Source of the DNA: Artemisia argyi
Taxonomy: Eukaryota > Streptophyta > Magnoliopsida > Asterales > Asteraceae
NCBI GenBank assembly: GCA_030686995.1
Contig: CM060708.1
Coordinates: forward strand, 255,672,044-255,736,043
Length of the DNA stretch: 64,000 nucleotides
Reading direction: 5' to 3'
Part shown: in pieces, positions 33,538 through 44,911 of the stretch
Position numbering within the stretch: the stretch's first letter is position 1
How the letters are laid out: each line of letters starts with the position of its first letter
Notes under the pieces: model-generated
The model's input: the letters and a program-made list of their open reading frames with translations, nothing else
What the model was told of the DNA's origin: nothing
The model's database searches: none
Made by a program: the position numbers and the translations under genes

Positions 33538-33742
33538 TGCTGGGATTTTTCTTATGAATGTTACCTTTGTTAGTAAATCTTATCTTACTTCTTATATAAT
33601 GCATGTATATTTTTGTCTTACAAAATTTTAAAGGATACTACTTTTGAAGCAAACATTATAATAGCAAATCTTATAACTTCACATTGAAACATATTAAATA
33701 AGTAATCAATATTCATTACAAGCTTAACGACAATCATTGACT
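32111..33742. other. Intergenic stretch with short repeats
   Basis: An imperfect direct repeat around a GAAAGTGAAAAGGTTTACTC-type motif occurs twice between about 32610 and 32740. GGGTGTTTAGGATTT appears near 33062 and 33114. A 42-nt poly-T lies at 33495-33536. No gene recognised. Confidence 0.5.
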
Positions 33743-34109
33743 ACTCTTTTGGAGGCACTTTATTTTGCATACTTTAGTTTTGGTACATATCAAAGGACAA
33801 ATCCCCACCATCCATATATTTTGATCTAATGGTAGGAATTAACCTAAGATTAAATGTGAAAACATAAGTCCATGTTTTTTTCCCCTTTTATTCTTTTTCT
33901 TTGTCTTTATTATTATTATTTTTTTCTTTCTTTTTTTTTTTTCTTTCACGTAGACTCTTCTTTGTTTTCTTTTTTGTTTCTTTTTTTCCTTTCTTTTTTG
34001 TAGTTCATTCAATTCACGTAGTTTTGTTTTTTTTGTTTTTTTTTTTTTTTAATTCACTTTTCTTTTAGTTCACTTTTTTTTAATTCACTTTTTTTAGTTC
34101 ACGTTTTTC

Positions 34110-34690
34110 CCGCTTTAATACGTTTTTTACTGTTTTCGTCCATTTTCAGATGTTTTTGTCTGTTTTCGCCTGTTTTCTTACGTTTTCGTCAGCTTTCATA
34201 CATTTTGTTTGTTTTCATACGTTTTCTTATGTTTTCGCCCATTTTTGCAAGTTTTCGTCTGTTTTCTTACATTTTCGTTTGTTTTAATACGTTTTCGTCC
34301 ATTTTCATACGTTTTCGTTCGTTTTAATACGTTTTCATCCGTTTTCTTTTGTTTTCGTCCATTTTTCATACGTTTTCATCTGTTTTTGGACGTGTTTTTA
34401 CGCATTCATACATTTTTGTCAGTTTCATACTTATTCATCCGTTTTCTTGCGTTTTCATCCGTTTTCATTCGTTTCCATTCGTTTTCGTCCATTTTCATCC
34501 GTTTTCTTTCGTTTTCGTCCTATTTTTCATACGTTTTCTTCCTTTTTCATACGTGTTTTTATGCTTTCATATGTTTTCGTCCGTCTTCATACATATTCTT
34601 CCGCTTTCTTATATTTTCGTCGTTTTCATTCGTTTTCGTCCGTTTTTCAATGTTTTCAGCCATTCTCAGACGTTTTCATACATTTCAAAA
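34110..34690. repeat. Decamer array TTTTCRTMCG, left arm
   Basis: Dozens of tandem 10-bp units of consensus TTTTC(A/G)T(A/C)CG, putting a four-T tract at nearly every helical turn. It explains the F-R-P-F-S-Y-V-F-rich reading frames at 34209-34743, which are not genes. Confidence 0.95.
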
Positions 34691-36904
34691 TATCACAAGT
34701 GATATTTTGTGATATTCAAAATATCACCCCAGTAATATTCTGAATATCACAAGGGATGCTCTGAATATCACAAGTGATTATCTGAATATATCACATGTGA
34801 TATTTTATGATTTTCTGAATATCACAGGTGATATTCTGAGTACCACAAATGATATTCTGTGTTTTTGGCCATTCTCAGACGTTTTCATACGTTTCGGAGT
34901 ATCACAAGTGATATTTTGTGATATTCAGAATATCACTTGTTATATTCACAAGTGATAGATATTCAGAATATCACAAGTGATATTCAGAAAATCACAAGTG
35001 ATATTTTGAATATCAATTGTGATATTCAAAAACGTATGAAAACGGACGAAAACGTAAGAAAATGGGTGATAACGTATGAAAACGGATGAAAACATAAGAA
35101 AATCACAAGTGATATTCAAAAAATCACAAGTGATATTCTGAATATCACTTGTCATATTCAGAAACATAAGAAAACGAACGGAAACGTAAGAAAACAGGCG
35201 AATACGAATGAAAACGTATGAAAGCGTATAAACACATATGAAAATAGACAAAAACGTATGAAAATAGACGAAAACGTATGAAAACGAACGAAAACATAAG
35301 TAAACAGACAATTGTGGTTCTCAGAATATCAATTTGATATTCAGAATATCACTTGTGATTTTCTGAATATCACTTGTAATATTCTAAATATCACTTGTGA
35401 TTTTCTAAATATCTATCACTTGTGATTTTTTGAATATCACTTATAATATTCAGAATATCATTTGTGGTACTCAGAATATCACTTGTGATATTCAAAAAAT
35501 CACAAAATATCACATGTGATATTCAGAAAAACACTTGTGATATTCAGAATATCCCTTGTGATATACAGAATATCACTTGGGTGATATTATGAATATCACA
35601 GAATATCACAAGTGATAGTCTGTGATATTCAGAATATCACTTGTGATATTCACAAGTGATAGATATTCAGAAAATCATAAATGATATTCAAAATATTACC
35701 AGTGCTAGTCAGAATCACAAGTGATATTTTGAATATCAATTGTGATATTCAAAAACGTATGAAAACGGACGAAAACATAAGAAAATCACAAGTGATTTTC
35801 TGAATTTCACTTGTCATATTCAGAAACATAAGAAAACGGACAGAAATTTAAGAAAACGGGCAAATACGAATGAAAACGTACAAAAACGTATGAAAGCGTA
35901 TAAAGACGTATGAAAATAGACAAAAACATATGAAAATGGACGAAAACGTATGAAAACGAACGAAAACATAAGTAAATAGACAATTGTGGTACTCAGAATA
36001 TCAATTTTGATATTCAGAATATCACTTGTGATTTTCTGAATATCACTTGTAATATTCTAAATATCACTTCTAATTTTCTAAATATTTATCACTTGTGATT
36101 TTTTGAATATCACAGAATATCACTTATGATATCCAGAATATCATTTGTGGTACTCAGAATATCACTTGTGATATTCAAAAAATCACAAAATATCACATGT
36201 GATATTCACAAGTGATAGATATTCAGAAAATCATAAGTGATATTCAGAATATTACCAGTGACAGTCAGAAAATCATAAGTGATATTCTGAATATCAATCG
36301 TGATATTCAAAAACGTATGAACACGGACGAAAATATAAGAAAATAGACGATTACGTATGAAAACGGACGAAAACATAAGAAAATCACAAGTGATATTCAG
36401 AAAATCACAAGCGATATTCTGAATATCACTTGTCATATTCAGAAACATAAGAAAATGGACAAAAACGTAAGAAAACAAGCGAATACGTATGAAAACGTAC
36501 AAAAACGTTTGAAAGCGTAAAAGCACATATGAAAAATAGACAAAAACATATAAAAATGGACGAAAACAAACAAAAACATAAGTAAGCAGACAATTGTGGT
36601 ACTCAGAATATCACAATTGATATTCAGAATATCACTTGTGATTTTCTATTTTCTGAATATCACTGATAATATTCTGAATATCACTTGTGATTTTCTGAAT
36701 ATCTATCACTTGTGATTTTTTGAATATCACTTATGATATTCAGAATATCATTTGTGGTACTCAGAATATCACTTGTGATATTCAGAAAATCATAAAATAT
36801 CACATGTGATATTCAGAAAATCACTTGTGATATTCAGAATATCCCTTGTGATATTTAGAATATCACTTGGGTGATATTTTGAATATCGCAGAATATCACT
36901 TGTT
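34691..36904. repeat. Central array of ~21-bp palindromic units
   Basis: Units of the form ATTCAGAATATCACTTGTGAT. Both ATATCAC..GTGATAT and GATATTC.GAATATC are dyads. The array is broken by three blocks of right-arm-type decamers that begin with the same junction (GATATTCAAAAACGTATG or close) at 35021, 35744 and 36302 and end near CAGACAATTGTGG, so there is a higher-order repeat of roughly 560-720 bp. Confidence 0.9.
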
Positions 36905-37335
36905 ATATTCTAAAACATATGAAAATGTCTGAGAATGGCCAAATACATTGAAAAGCGGACGAAAACGAATGAAAACGATGAAAATGTAAGAAAACGAAAG
37001 AATATGTATGAAAACGGATGAAAACGTATGAAAGCGTAAAAACACGTATGAAAAAGGAAGAAAACGTATGAAAAATAGGACGAAAACGAAAAAACGGAAG
37101 AAAACGGACGAAAACGAACGAAAACGTAAGAAAACGGATGTAAATGCAAGAAAACGGATGAATAAGTATGAAACAGACAAAAACGTATGAAAGCGTAAAA
37201 ACACGTCTAAAAACGGATGAAAATGTATGAAAAATGGCCGAAAACGAAAGATAACGGATGAAAACGTATTAAAACGTCTGAAAACGGACGAAAATGTGAA
37301 TAAACGTATGAAAACGGACGAAAACGTAAAAAGGT
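36905..37335. repeat. Decamer array CGKAYGAAAA, right arm
   Basis: Inverted counterpart of the left decamer array: units such as CGGACGAAAA and CGTATGAAAA in tandem, again with 10-bp phasing of four-base A tracts. Confidence 0.95.
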
Positions 37336-37449
37336 GAAAAAAACGTGAATTTTTATAAAAAGAATACACGTGAGTTTGTTTGTTTGTTTTTTTTTTTATT
37401 TTTTATTTTTTTTTTTTTTTAAAGAAAAAAAGTGAATTAAAAAAATGTT

Positions 37450-37453
<4 letters not shown>

Positions 37454-37484
<31 letters not shown>
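37454..37484. repeat. Poly-A run, about 31 nt
   Basis: Homopolymer in the purine-rich part of the right arm of the foldback element. Confidence 0.9.
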
Positions 37485-37486
<2 letters not shown>

Positions 37487-38115
37487 TGAATAGGAAAGGA
37501 GGGATTAGGAAAAAAATAAAATAAAAAAACAAAGCGTCAATGGAAAAAATAAAGGACAACAAGGAAAGAAAAAAAAGCCACGTAAATAGGGAAAAAAATA
37601 AAGATAAAAAAAGAAAAAGGTAAAAAAGAAGTAAATAAAAAGAAAGAGAAAAAGACAAGAAAAAAACATGGACTTAGGTTGTATATTAAATCTTAGGTTA
37701 ACCCCTCACCATTAGATCAAATTAGATGGATGGTGGGGATTTGTCCATTGGTATGTATCAAAATAAAAGTATGCATTTGAATTTTCCTCACTCTTTTGAT
37801 GTATTTTGGTTACAGCTTTAACTCCGTGTTTGAATTTATATGCACAATGTGGTTGTTATAGGTATTTTTTTATTTTTTTGTTTATATAACGAAATTACAA
37901 GTAGTAACACTCAATTTTAAATAAATAAATCATGTATCTAAAGATCATAATATATGCAATTATCTTAAATTGTGTAAGTGCACAATTGAATATAACCGCG
38001 TCATCTTAAAAAGTTATCCAATACAGGGCACGACTAGTTAATAGATATGCATTTAACTATTTATTTTGTGTTATCCTAAGTTAGAGAGCAATTTAAGTTC
38101 ATTACAGCGTATAAA

Positions 38116-40341
38116 CTAGTTATAATACCCGTGCACGCACGGAGTTTTGACATAAATTTTAATAATAATGTTTTTTTCTTTGAGTAATTGTTAATTTAAG
38201 GTAAATGTGCTAAAAGTCGAACCTTTATACTACCTCCGTCTCAAAATAAGTATCCCGTTTAAATTTTCAGAGTTAATTTGATTCAACTTTAACCTTAACT
38301 ATTTTCGTTGATGTTATATATCCAAATCAAATTCAAATTCAAAAGAATAGTATTACAATGGGTTGTTTAATGATTCAGATTATATTAGAAGGTACATAAG
38401 TTACTTTGCAACGCATAATATTTTTTCAAGTGTGATATATAAGCATCCCCCATATCATATGAAGAAGGGAAGTGGTTGGCAGCATTCTCAATTTTTATTG
38501 GGACACTCTACATTATACAATAAACAGTTGTACCTTTAGTATAAACTGCTTTAACTGCTTGTACCGTGACTGTCCCGATAAAAAAACGAAAGTGTGCCAA
38601 TCACTTCCGTATAAAGAACAACACTCCATTATGCTCCAATCAAATAGTTGTTTATAAGGATATACACAATTTACCCGTAGAGTAAATATTCGACGTGAAG
38701 TCTCTTTGCAGCTCAGATAGTCACCATATAATAAGTTTATAATTGCAAATATACTCATTGTGTTACACCCAATTTGTATTTTAAACAGAATATATCTTAC
38801 GTATGCCATTGAATCTTTGTGTCAAATCTTATAGAGTTTGCATCCAAGACCTACGAAATTATGAAAACATGTCGAAACTCACTTGACAACATTAGTGACC
38901 CCTAATAATTAGTTAACTTAAAGTACACAAAAACACTAAAAACTTATTTATACAAACTCCATTTAAAACTATTAATAGAGGGAGATTCTTACTTGAGATC
39001 ATCATAACACATACAGAAAGCATACCAATCACCACTTTATTATGCTCGAACGCTATAAGAATCAAAACTTCAACATAATCTACCATTAAGTTGAACAAAT
39101 TTCACAACTTTATCAACTAAACAATACAAAAGACCCACAAAAGCAAAACTTCAACAAAACACAAAGTCAAATTTAACAAACTTTATCAGCTAAACCCAAC
39201 ACCAAAAGATCATTAAAAAAAATAAAAATAAAATAAAATAAAATAAAAAACTGAACTTAAACCTAATCTCAGTCATTAATACATTTTTAAGCTTAAACAT
39301 CGACAACTGTATACGTTTTTGTACGGTTTTATACGTTTTAATATTCGTTTTTGATTCTCCAATCGGTTTGATTTTGGGAAGGTATGGTTTGATTCGGGTT
39401 ATAGAAGATGGATGCGATTGTTATGTCTGATGATATTGGATATTCATGAATTAAAACATAAACATTTGTTCATCACTGCAATACATCATGAATATCCAAT
39501 CTCATGAATTGAAAGAACGAATGTTTAGGCTTTGTTATGTGGGGTAGAAGAGAAGAGAGGAATGGAAAAACTGATTCTTATGTGGGTTAAAATTTGTGGA
39601 CTCTGTTTTTCAAAAATGTTTTCAGGATATCCGTATATAAACTTTAAATAATAATTACATGAGTCGTTGATATTTATATTGCCGTTAATAATAATTTAGC
39701 CGTATTTAATATTCAAATTCGTGTACGCATAGATTAAATTTTTAAATAAGATAACATGAGTCCTTATTTAATGTACATAGTAAAAAATATTTTAATGGAT
39801 GAAAGTTTAAAACAAATATTTGTTTTTAAAATATTTAACGTATATTAAACCTAATTCGTATATTTGTAGAATTTTGTAAGTTTAATGGATGAAAGTCTCA
39901 AGCCAATACTAATACTCATGTAATTGTAAACAAAGTTCATATTATAGAGTGTAGGGGTTATAAAGTGTAAGGGGTTATTTTTTTATTATCTAAAGTTATA
40001 AAAAAACATGGAGATTTATAATTTTACACTTAACCCCATATAATAAATTTAAAATTCTACCACTAATGTTTTATTAATTACCCCCTCTTTTTTTAAGTTT
40101 TTATTTTCATAAATTTGACACATATATTTTTATATGTTTTTTTCCTCAATCAAATTCTCCATCAAATTTATTAAAATTTGACCAAAATCAATTCAATTTT
40201 GACTTTTTATTGGCCAATCACGTCGCTCGATTTTGCTTATGTGGCAAAATAGAGCTCTCCTATTGGCCCAATTTTTTTTACATTGAGAAGGGATTTACAA
40301 AAACACTCCGAAATGATGTAATTATTTTATTATATAAAAGA
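38116..40341 (-). mobile_element. Helitron 2 (2226 bp, non-autonomous)
   Basis: Read on the minus strand it begins TCTTTTATATAATAAAATAA (ending at 40341) and ends with the hairpin CCGTGCACGCACGG (38129-38142) then GTATTATAACTAG at 38116, inserted between A (38115) and T (40342). Its two termini are close relatives of those of Helitron 1 (TCTTTTA..TAATAAAATAA and ATTATAACTAG). No RepHel gene and no recognised captured exon. A truncated Stowaway-like end lies inside at about 38230. Confidence 0.8.
38228..38256. repeat. Truncated Stowaway-like terminus
   Basis: CTACCTCCGTCTCAAAATAA resembles a Stowaway MITE end, but no partner inverted repeat follows within Helitron 2. Confidence 0.35.
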
Positions 40342-41667
40342 TTATGGTTGATTAGTCATCATTACTAAGAATACCGTAGGCATTCGATACAACGCTTTGG
40401 ACGTACGTATATAAGAGTCAAGTTCTCTTCAAACCAAAAGAGTTCGATTTCTAATAACTTTTACCTTTCGTTCTGATAAAGATATACTAAAACTAATTGA
40501 ATTTGAAAGATAATTAGTTTAGAGTTACAAATCTTACAAAATCACTCAAAAGCCTCGTGAGCTCATGGTGTTCCAGGTGTTCTTCATTAAAGCTTGACCA
40601 ACGTGTCAAAGTCACTTATTCAAGAGATTGTTCAAAAGGTACTCGATATTTACTTTGGATTCTGATAAGGAGTTTGTTGAAGAAAGTAAGTCCATACGGT
40701 AATCAACATCTCAGCTCAAACACATGTAGATGCCCTCAATCCTTGAATTATCCATCATTGAGCAAAATAACAGGATTTCACTAGAGTGTGCAGTATACTT
40801 CTCTAGTCGGTCTTTGAAAACACCTACCGATGATTGCATGATCCGTCTATAACCCATACGCCCTTCAGATTTTTTACATGTTTTCTTGTCTAACAAACCC
40901 TCTCGAGTATGCTAATTACTTGGTAGTTACTACCGAATTTCATATTTAGGTGCATAAAAATGGTAACATTGCTTATTACAAACTCAACACCATTTTACCA
41001 ATATAGCATTATATGCAATTGGCGCAAACTCTTTTTGACCATTTAACGCATGAATGACATACTCCGGCAAGATATGATTAGTATGTTTGTGGTTGCATTA
41101 GTAGGCAGTAGACCCTATAATTATAAATCATTACTTGGTATGAGCATGTTATCCTCTTAAAAAAAATAATAATAATAATAATAAAAAAAAAAAAAAAGCA
41201 AAGCAACTCAAACAAGAAAAACTAATGAACACAGAGTAAACCCAATGGATGAAAGACCTCAATTTCACGTAGAATACTACAAAAAGAAAACAAAAGCTCG
41301 GCGATAAATCAATCTCAAACAATCCGTACAAACCCAAAATCTAATGAAATATAAAAAACAAAACAAACAAGATAATAGTCTATACCCAAAGATAAACTAT
41401 ACCAAGGTTTACTTTCAAAAGATAGATTAATAAACATCGATGATATCAAATAAGTATCCTTGACCTACCAATACCATAACCACATACTGTTTGACATTTC
41501 ATAATTCCAATACTAACAATAATATATATCATAGCTTACCATAACAGAATGCTGTTTTTGTTTCCTAATAAGGATCCTAATCCATATGGAGATAAAAAAA
41601 AAAAAAAAAAAAAAAAAAAGGAACAGGATTTTACCGATTCAAGTGTTGCCGGGCCACCATTGTCTAA
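40342..41667. other. Intergenic region downstream of the F-box gene
   Basis: It contains an A-rich run near 41590-41618, presumably close to the F-box gene 3' end, and an AATAAT microsatellite near 41165. The small frames at 40557-40784 (+) and 40711-40896 (-) overlap on opposite strands and have no motif. Confidence 0.5.
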
Positions 41668-42960
41668 CTAGCTGGAGCTAGTAGATACGTGCTCAATGAC
41701 AGCCACATGCCCCGCTGCCAGTGGAATCTCGGCTACATGCTCTTGCACTCCACTATCACCAATAACTGCATTCACAGCTTTAGTTGTAACTGCATCCAAT
41801 TTGACCACCAATGACCCCCTTCTCGCTCTTAACTGATCCTTAACTTCATGAGTCACATTTTCACACATTGTTACACTAATCTCCACCAAATTCGGGCAAC
41901 CCAACGCAAAAGCCTCAATCCCTTTATCCGATACACAACACTCCTTGATTAACAACTTCTTCAAAGCAACACATTTCTCGGAAATATATGATATCTCCAC
42001 ATCAGTTATGGTCTTACTTGAACAAAGATCTAACCGTTCCAGTTTCCGACAATTTACAGCAATCTCTTCTAAACTAATACAGCAAGCGTTAACTCCAATC
42101 AAAACCAGCTCCTCAAGGTTCAAACAGTATTTCGCAATAGCAATCAAAGCCTCATTTCCTAACGTATTCCACCTATGGTCAATATAAAGCTTTTTTAAGT
42201 ACTTACAATGCTCAGCAACACAACTCAATACACGATTTGTGAAATAGCGCAGATACCCAGAAATATGTAAAACTTGTAATTTGGAACATTTTGATATAGC
42301 AATAAGACCGATATCAGTTACATGAACATATTCCAAATGAACTTCAACTAAAGAATTAGCCGAAACGGCAATAATCTCCAAGCATCTGTCCCAATCTCCT
42401 CCTAATGTATTCAATTTCAAGTTTTTCAAATTATTTGAACGGATAATCAATGGTTCGAAAGATAACTGTCTTCTGGTATATGATACCTTAACAGATAATT
42501 CCTCAAGTGAAGAACAGCTATTAAGTAAGGCGATTATACCTTTCGCGCCAAAACCACATGATGAGCATGAAAATTTCTTCAGCTTTTTACAGTTTTGTGA
42601 TAAAATAACCATACCTTTGTAAGTGATTCCAAGGCACGCGCGGAGCTTAAGGCACGTGAGATTAGGGCAGCGGGATGTAATGAGACTCAATCCATCGTCA
42701 TTTATGCTAGAGAATTGCCTACAACGGAGAGCGAGTTGAGTGAGTGAGTTGAATCGGTTGAAAATTGACTGAATAAAGGGTTGGAGATTTGAATGGGCGT
42801 TGAGAGTGAGGTGAGTGCGGGTTTGAGCTTCGATTCGAAGCCAACGGTGTGAGACGAGTGAGGAGTTGTTGCGGTCGTTGGTGGTTGCTAAGTAATTGAA
42901 TATTAGGGCTAAGCATTCGTTTGGGAGTGAGTTTGTGTGGTCGATTGTATCGTCGGACAT
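41668..42960 (-). CDS. F-box/LRR protein, SKIP2/VFB-like
   Basis: Intronless 430-aa ORF. Residues 10-50 form an F-box (SLPNECLALIFNYLATTNDR, then SSLVSHRWL), which would bind SKP1/ASK in an SCF ubiquitin ligase. The rest is a run of cysteine-containing leucine-rich repeats (CPNLTCLKLRACLGITYKGM, CKKLKKFSCSSCGFGAKGI, CLNLEELVLIGVNACCISLE, CPNLVEISVTMCENVT) expected to hold the substrate. The order and the FSCSSCGFGAKG and LEELVLIGVN blocks match the plant VIER F-BOX/SKIP2 family. That family usually has about 520-530 residues; here the N-terminus is short and a segment in the first LRR half appears missing. The start is the only ATG near the F-box. A broken copy of its 5' part lies about 0.9 kb upstream. 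A Tourist-like MITE begins 59 bp upstream of the ATG. Confidence 0.85.
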   Translation of the reverse strand: MSDDTIDHTNSLPNECLALIFNYLATTNDRNNSSLVSHRWLRIEAQTRTHLTLNAHSNLQPFIQSIFNRFNSLTQLALRCRQFSSINDDGLSLITSRCPNLTCLKLRACLGITYKGMVILSQNCKKLKKFSCSSCGFGAKGIIALLNSCSSLEELSVKVSYTRRQLSFEPLIIRSNNLKNLKLNTLGGDWDRCLEIIAVSANSLVEVHLEYVHVTDIGLIAISKCSKLQVLHISGYLRYFTNRVLSCVAEHCKYLKKLYIDHRWNTLGNEALIAIAKYCLNLEELVLIGVNACCISLEEIAVNCRKLERLDLCSSKTITDVEISYISEKCVALKKLLIKECCVSDKGIEAFALGCPNLVEISVTMCENVTHEVKDQLRARRGSLVVKLDAVTTKAVNAVIGDSGVQEHVAEIPLAAGHVAVIEHVSTSSS

Positions 42961-43019
42961 TTTGATGTTTCGTCGGAGAAATGGAGGGTTTGAAGGAGTT
43001 GGTGGACTGTTTGGCTTAA

Positions 43020-43263
43020 GGTGTTTGTTTGATCTTATATTTATATTTGGCTAAAGAGCTTATTTGTTTTTGGCCATATATTTAGTAAGCCTCAAATTTC
43101 TTGCTTATTTTGAGACTTGTGATATTATTTAAGTATGTTATGATATGATAAACTCGTATAAACGCATAAGTCGCAAAATAAGCTGGAAAAATGAGGCTTA
43201 TGAAACATAAGCCGAAATCAAATAAGTTCAAAAGCCCACATATAAACGTAAACAAACACTCCC
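43020..43263. mobile_element. Tourist-like MITE in the F-box promoter (244 bp)
   Basis: Ends GGTGTTTGTTT and AAACAAACACTCCC form imperfect inverted repeats and are flanked by TAA (43017-43019 and 43264-43266), the Harbinger-type duplication. There is no coding content. It starts 59 bp from the F-box ATG, so it probably supplies part of the 5' UTR or promoter. Confidence 0.6.
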
Positions 43264-43266
43264 TAA

Positions 43267-43810
43267 GCTCATACTTATCCCTTTAGGCGTATTTGGAATT
43301 CTTATCTTTTTTGCGCTTATGGTTAGCTTAGAGAGCTAGGTCCACGGGACCAATAAAACACCTCAGCACAATAACATTATTATAACTAAAACACTTTCAT
43401 AAGCTATAAATATTAAAGACGTAAGTGGGTCCTATACCACATCACCAAAAATACCATACTCACTCACAAAAAAAAGAAAAGAAAAATGGATGACAAGATG
43501 TGAATTGACTGGCGATGAACCAATAACATGATGGGGGCGGTGCTGTTTGGCATGCCATTGCGGTAAAATTGCCCTATAAATGTTATTGGTGCACTGCACC
43601 GGGCTCTCTTATAATTAGAACCATCGTTAAATGGTATTTGAAGCAAGTTATTTGACTTTCTCACAAAAGTTTAAGTGATTAAATCTTTATACATTTGACT
43701 GTGATTAGGAAAGGATCGGCAAACCCGATTAAACCACATATGTTGAAAATTAGCTTTCTCCAAACAAACTAAGCCGAAGAAACATTTTTTTTCCCTTATG
43801 TTTATAACTT
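43267..43810. other. Intergenic spacer
   Basis: No gene recognised. The 66-aa frame at 43464-43664 (-) lacks motifs. Confidence 0.4.
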
Positions 43811-43916
43811 AAGCCAACGGTAAGAGACGAGTGATGAATTGTTTATGTCGTTGGTGGTTGTTAGGAAGTTGAAAATTAAGGCTAAGCATTCGTCTAGAAT
43901 GAGTTTGTGTAATCGA
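43811..43916 (-). pseudogene. Fragment of the F-box gene 5' end
   Basis: About 105 bp closely match 42838-42945, the part of the F-box gene encoding NECLALIFNYLATTNDRNNS and the following SLVSHRWL, in the same orientation. Shared pieces include GTTGGTGGTTG and GGCTAAGCATTCGT. The copy is cut off on both sides, so it is a tandem-duplication relic. Confidence 0.8.
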
Positions 43917-44911
43917 CATGACCGTGGCGGTGTGGCCACTGCGGCCGTGGTGAAGGTTGATACATTTTAGGTGAAACTGGTCTACTCAAGGGAAGATAGG
44001 TTGAATCGATTTTTTTTAGAACGACCATTAAATATTTCACAATATACACACCATATACTATCTCACATGTCCTAAGCACGACTTGAACTCATAACCATTT
44101 TAGTTGGAGAGTTTCTCATACAACAAGGGGTACCATTGAAACACAAACACTTTGATACTTACTTTCCTGATTCTATGTAGGTGCCAATCATCCAACACTC
44201 GCATCATCAAAATGGGACAGTTTTAAAAGGGGTTTACTTTGAATATAAACATTTTCGGGTCTGTCTGCCAAAGGGAATGGAACGGATATGTAATGAAATG
44301 TTGAATCCTCATTCTTATCTTTCTACTTACTTTCCTTATTCTTTGTAGGTGTCAATCATTCATAAACTTACAAAGACGGCTCACTTTTTCACTAACTATG
44401 TAGTAGGAGGATAATTCGGAAGATGAGTAAGACGATTTATCATTTCTCTTATTATCTCATCGTCTCGTTTTATTGCCATCTTGAAATAAAATAAATGATT
44501 CATGAAAAACTTGACATTTCATGTTGTAATGAAACGAATATTGAAGAGCAAGAATAGTTGTGAAATAAAAATAACCATTACGTACGTAATAAAATAAAGC
44601 AATGAATTAGAAACCACATTTTAAATTCAAAACAAAGAAAAAAAATTTAGTTACGTTCTTCATTTGATTCATACATATCAAACACTATGTTCTTGCCTCA
44701 AATTTTCTTAAAAGTTCTGATGTTTTTAATTTTGGTAAAAGAGTTTGAAAATATATTAATACTTTTATGGTTTTCCTCAAGCATTTAAAGCTTTAGGTCC
44801 ACAATTAGGCATGTTTATTAGGTCCACCAAACATTTCCCTTTATAGAAACCGAAGATTCTGACAAGTGAAATAGTAGAAAAGTCTAAAGTGTGTTTTCTA
44901 AGTGTATGCTA
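43917..44911. other. Intergenic, with a short direct repeat
   Basis: TACTTACTTTCCTGATTCTA-type sequence (about 44157-44195) recurs at about 44322-44360 with several changes (GTAGGTG(C/T)CAATCATxC shared). No gene recognised. Confidence 0.45.

Larger units (their letters stand above)
33752..37789. mobile_element. Foldback Mutator-like element (4038 bp)
   Basis: A perfect 9-bp direct repeat ACTCTTTTG (33743-33751 and 37790-37798) flanks two long inverted arms that both start GAGG. The arms match well over at least the first 150 bp, for example TGCATACTTT and GGACAAATCCCCACCATCC in both. A 9-bp duplication is diagnostic for Mutator-like elements. Inward, each arm has low-complexity pyrimidine or purine DNA, then a decamer array (34110-34690 left, 36905-37335 right) in opposite orientation. 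The centre is an array of ATATCAC/GTGATAT palindromes. There is no transposase. A transcript would fold into a very long hairpin. All ORFs here are repeat artefacts. Confidence 0.8.

Noticed and set aside
34209..34743. Long phenylalanine/arginine/serine/valine-rich reading frames (and counterparts at 34946-35311, 36206-36526, 36896-37369)
   Set aside because: They are three-frame translations of 10-bp and 21-bp tandem repeats; overlapping frames are equally open and no protein family is recognisable.
34691..36904. CRISPR-like array of palindromic repeats
   Set aside because: Plant DNA, no unique spacers of constant length, no cas genes; the units are contiguous satellite-type repeats.
38228..38256. 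Complete Stowaway MITE in Helitron 2
   Set aside because: Only one terminus is present; no inverted partner or second TA within the element.
40557..40896. Pair of overlapping ORFs on opposite strands near the end of Helitron 2
   Set aside because: No recognisable domain or splice context in either frame.
41945..42187. ORF antisense to the F-box gene (also 42719-42916)
   Set aside because: Frame shadows of a well-supported LRR coding region.
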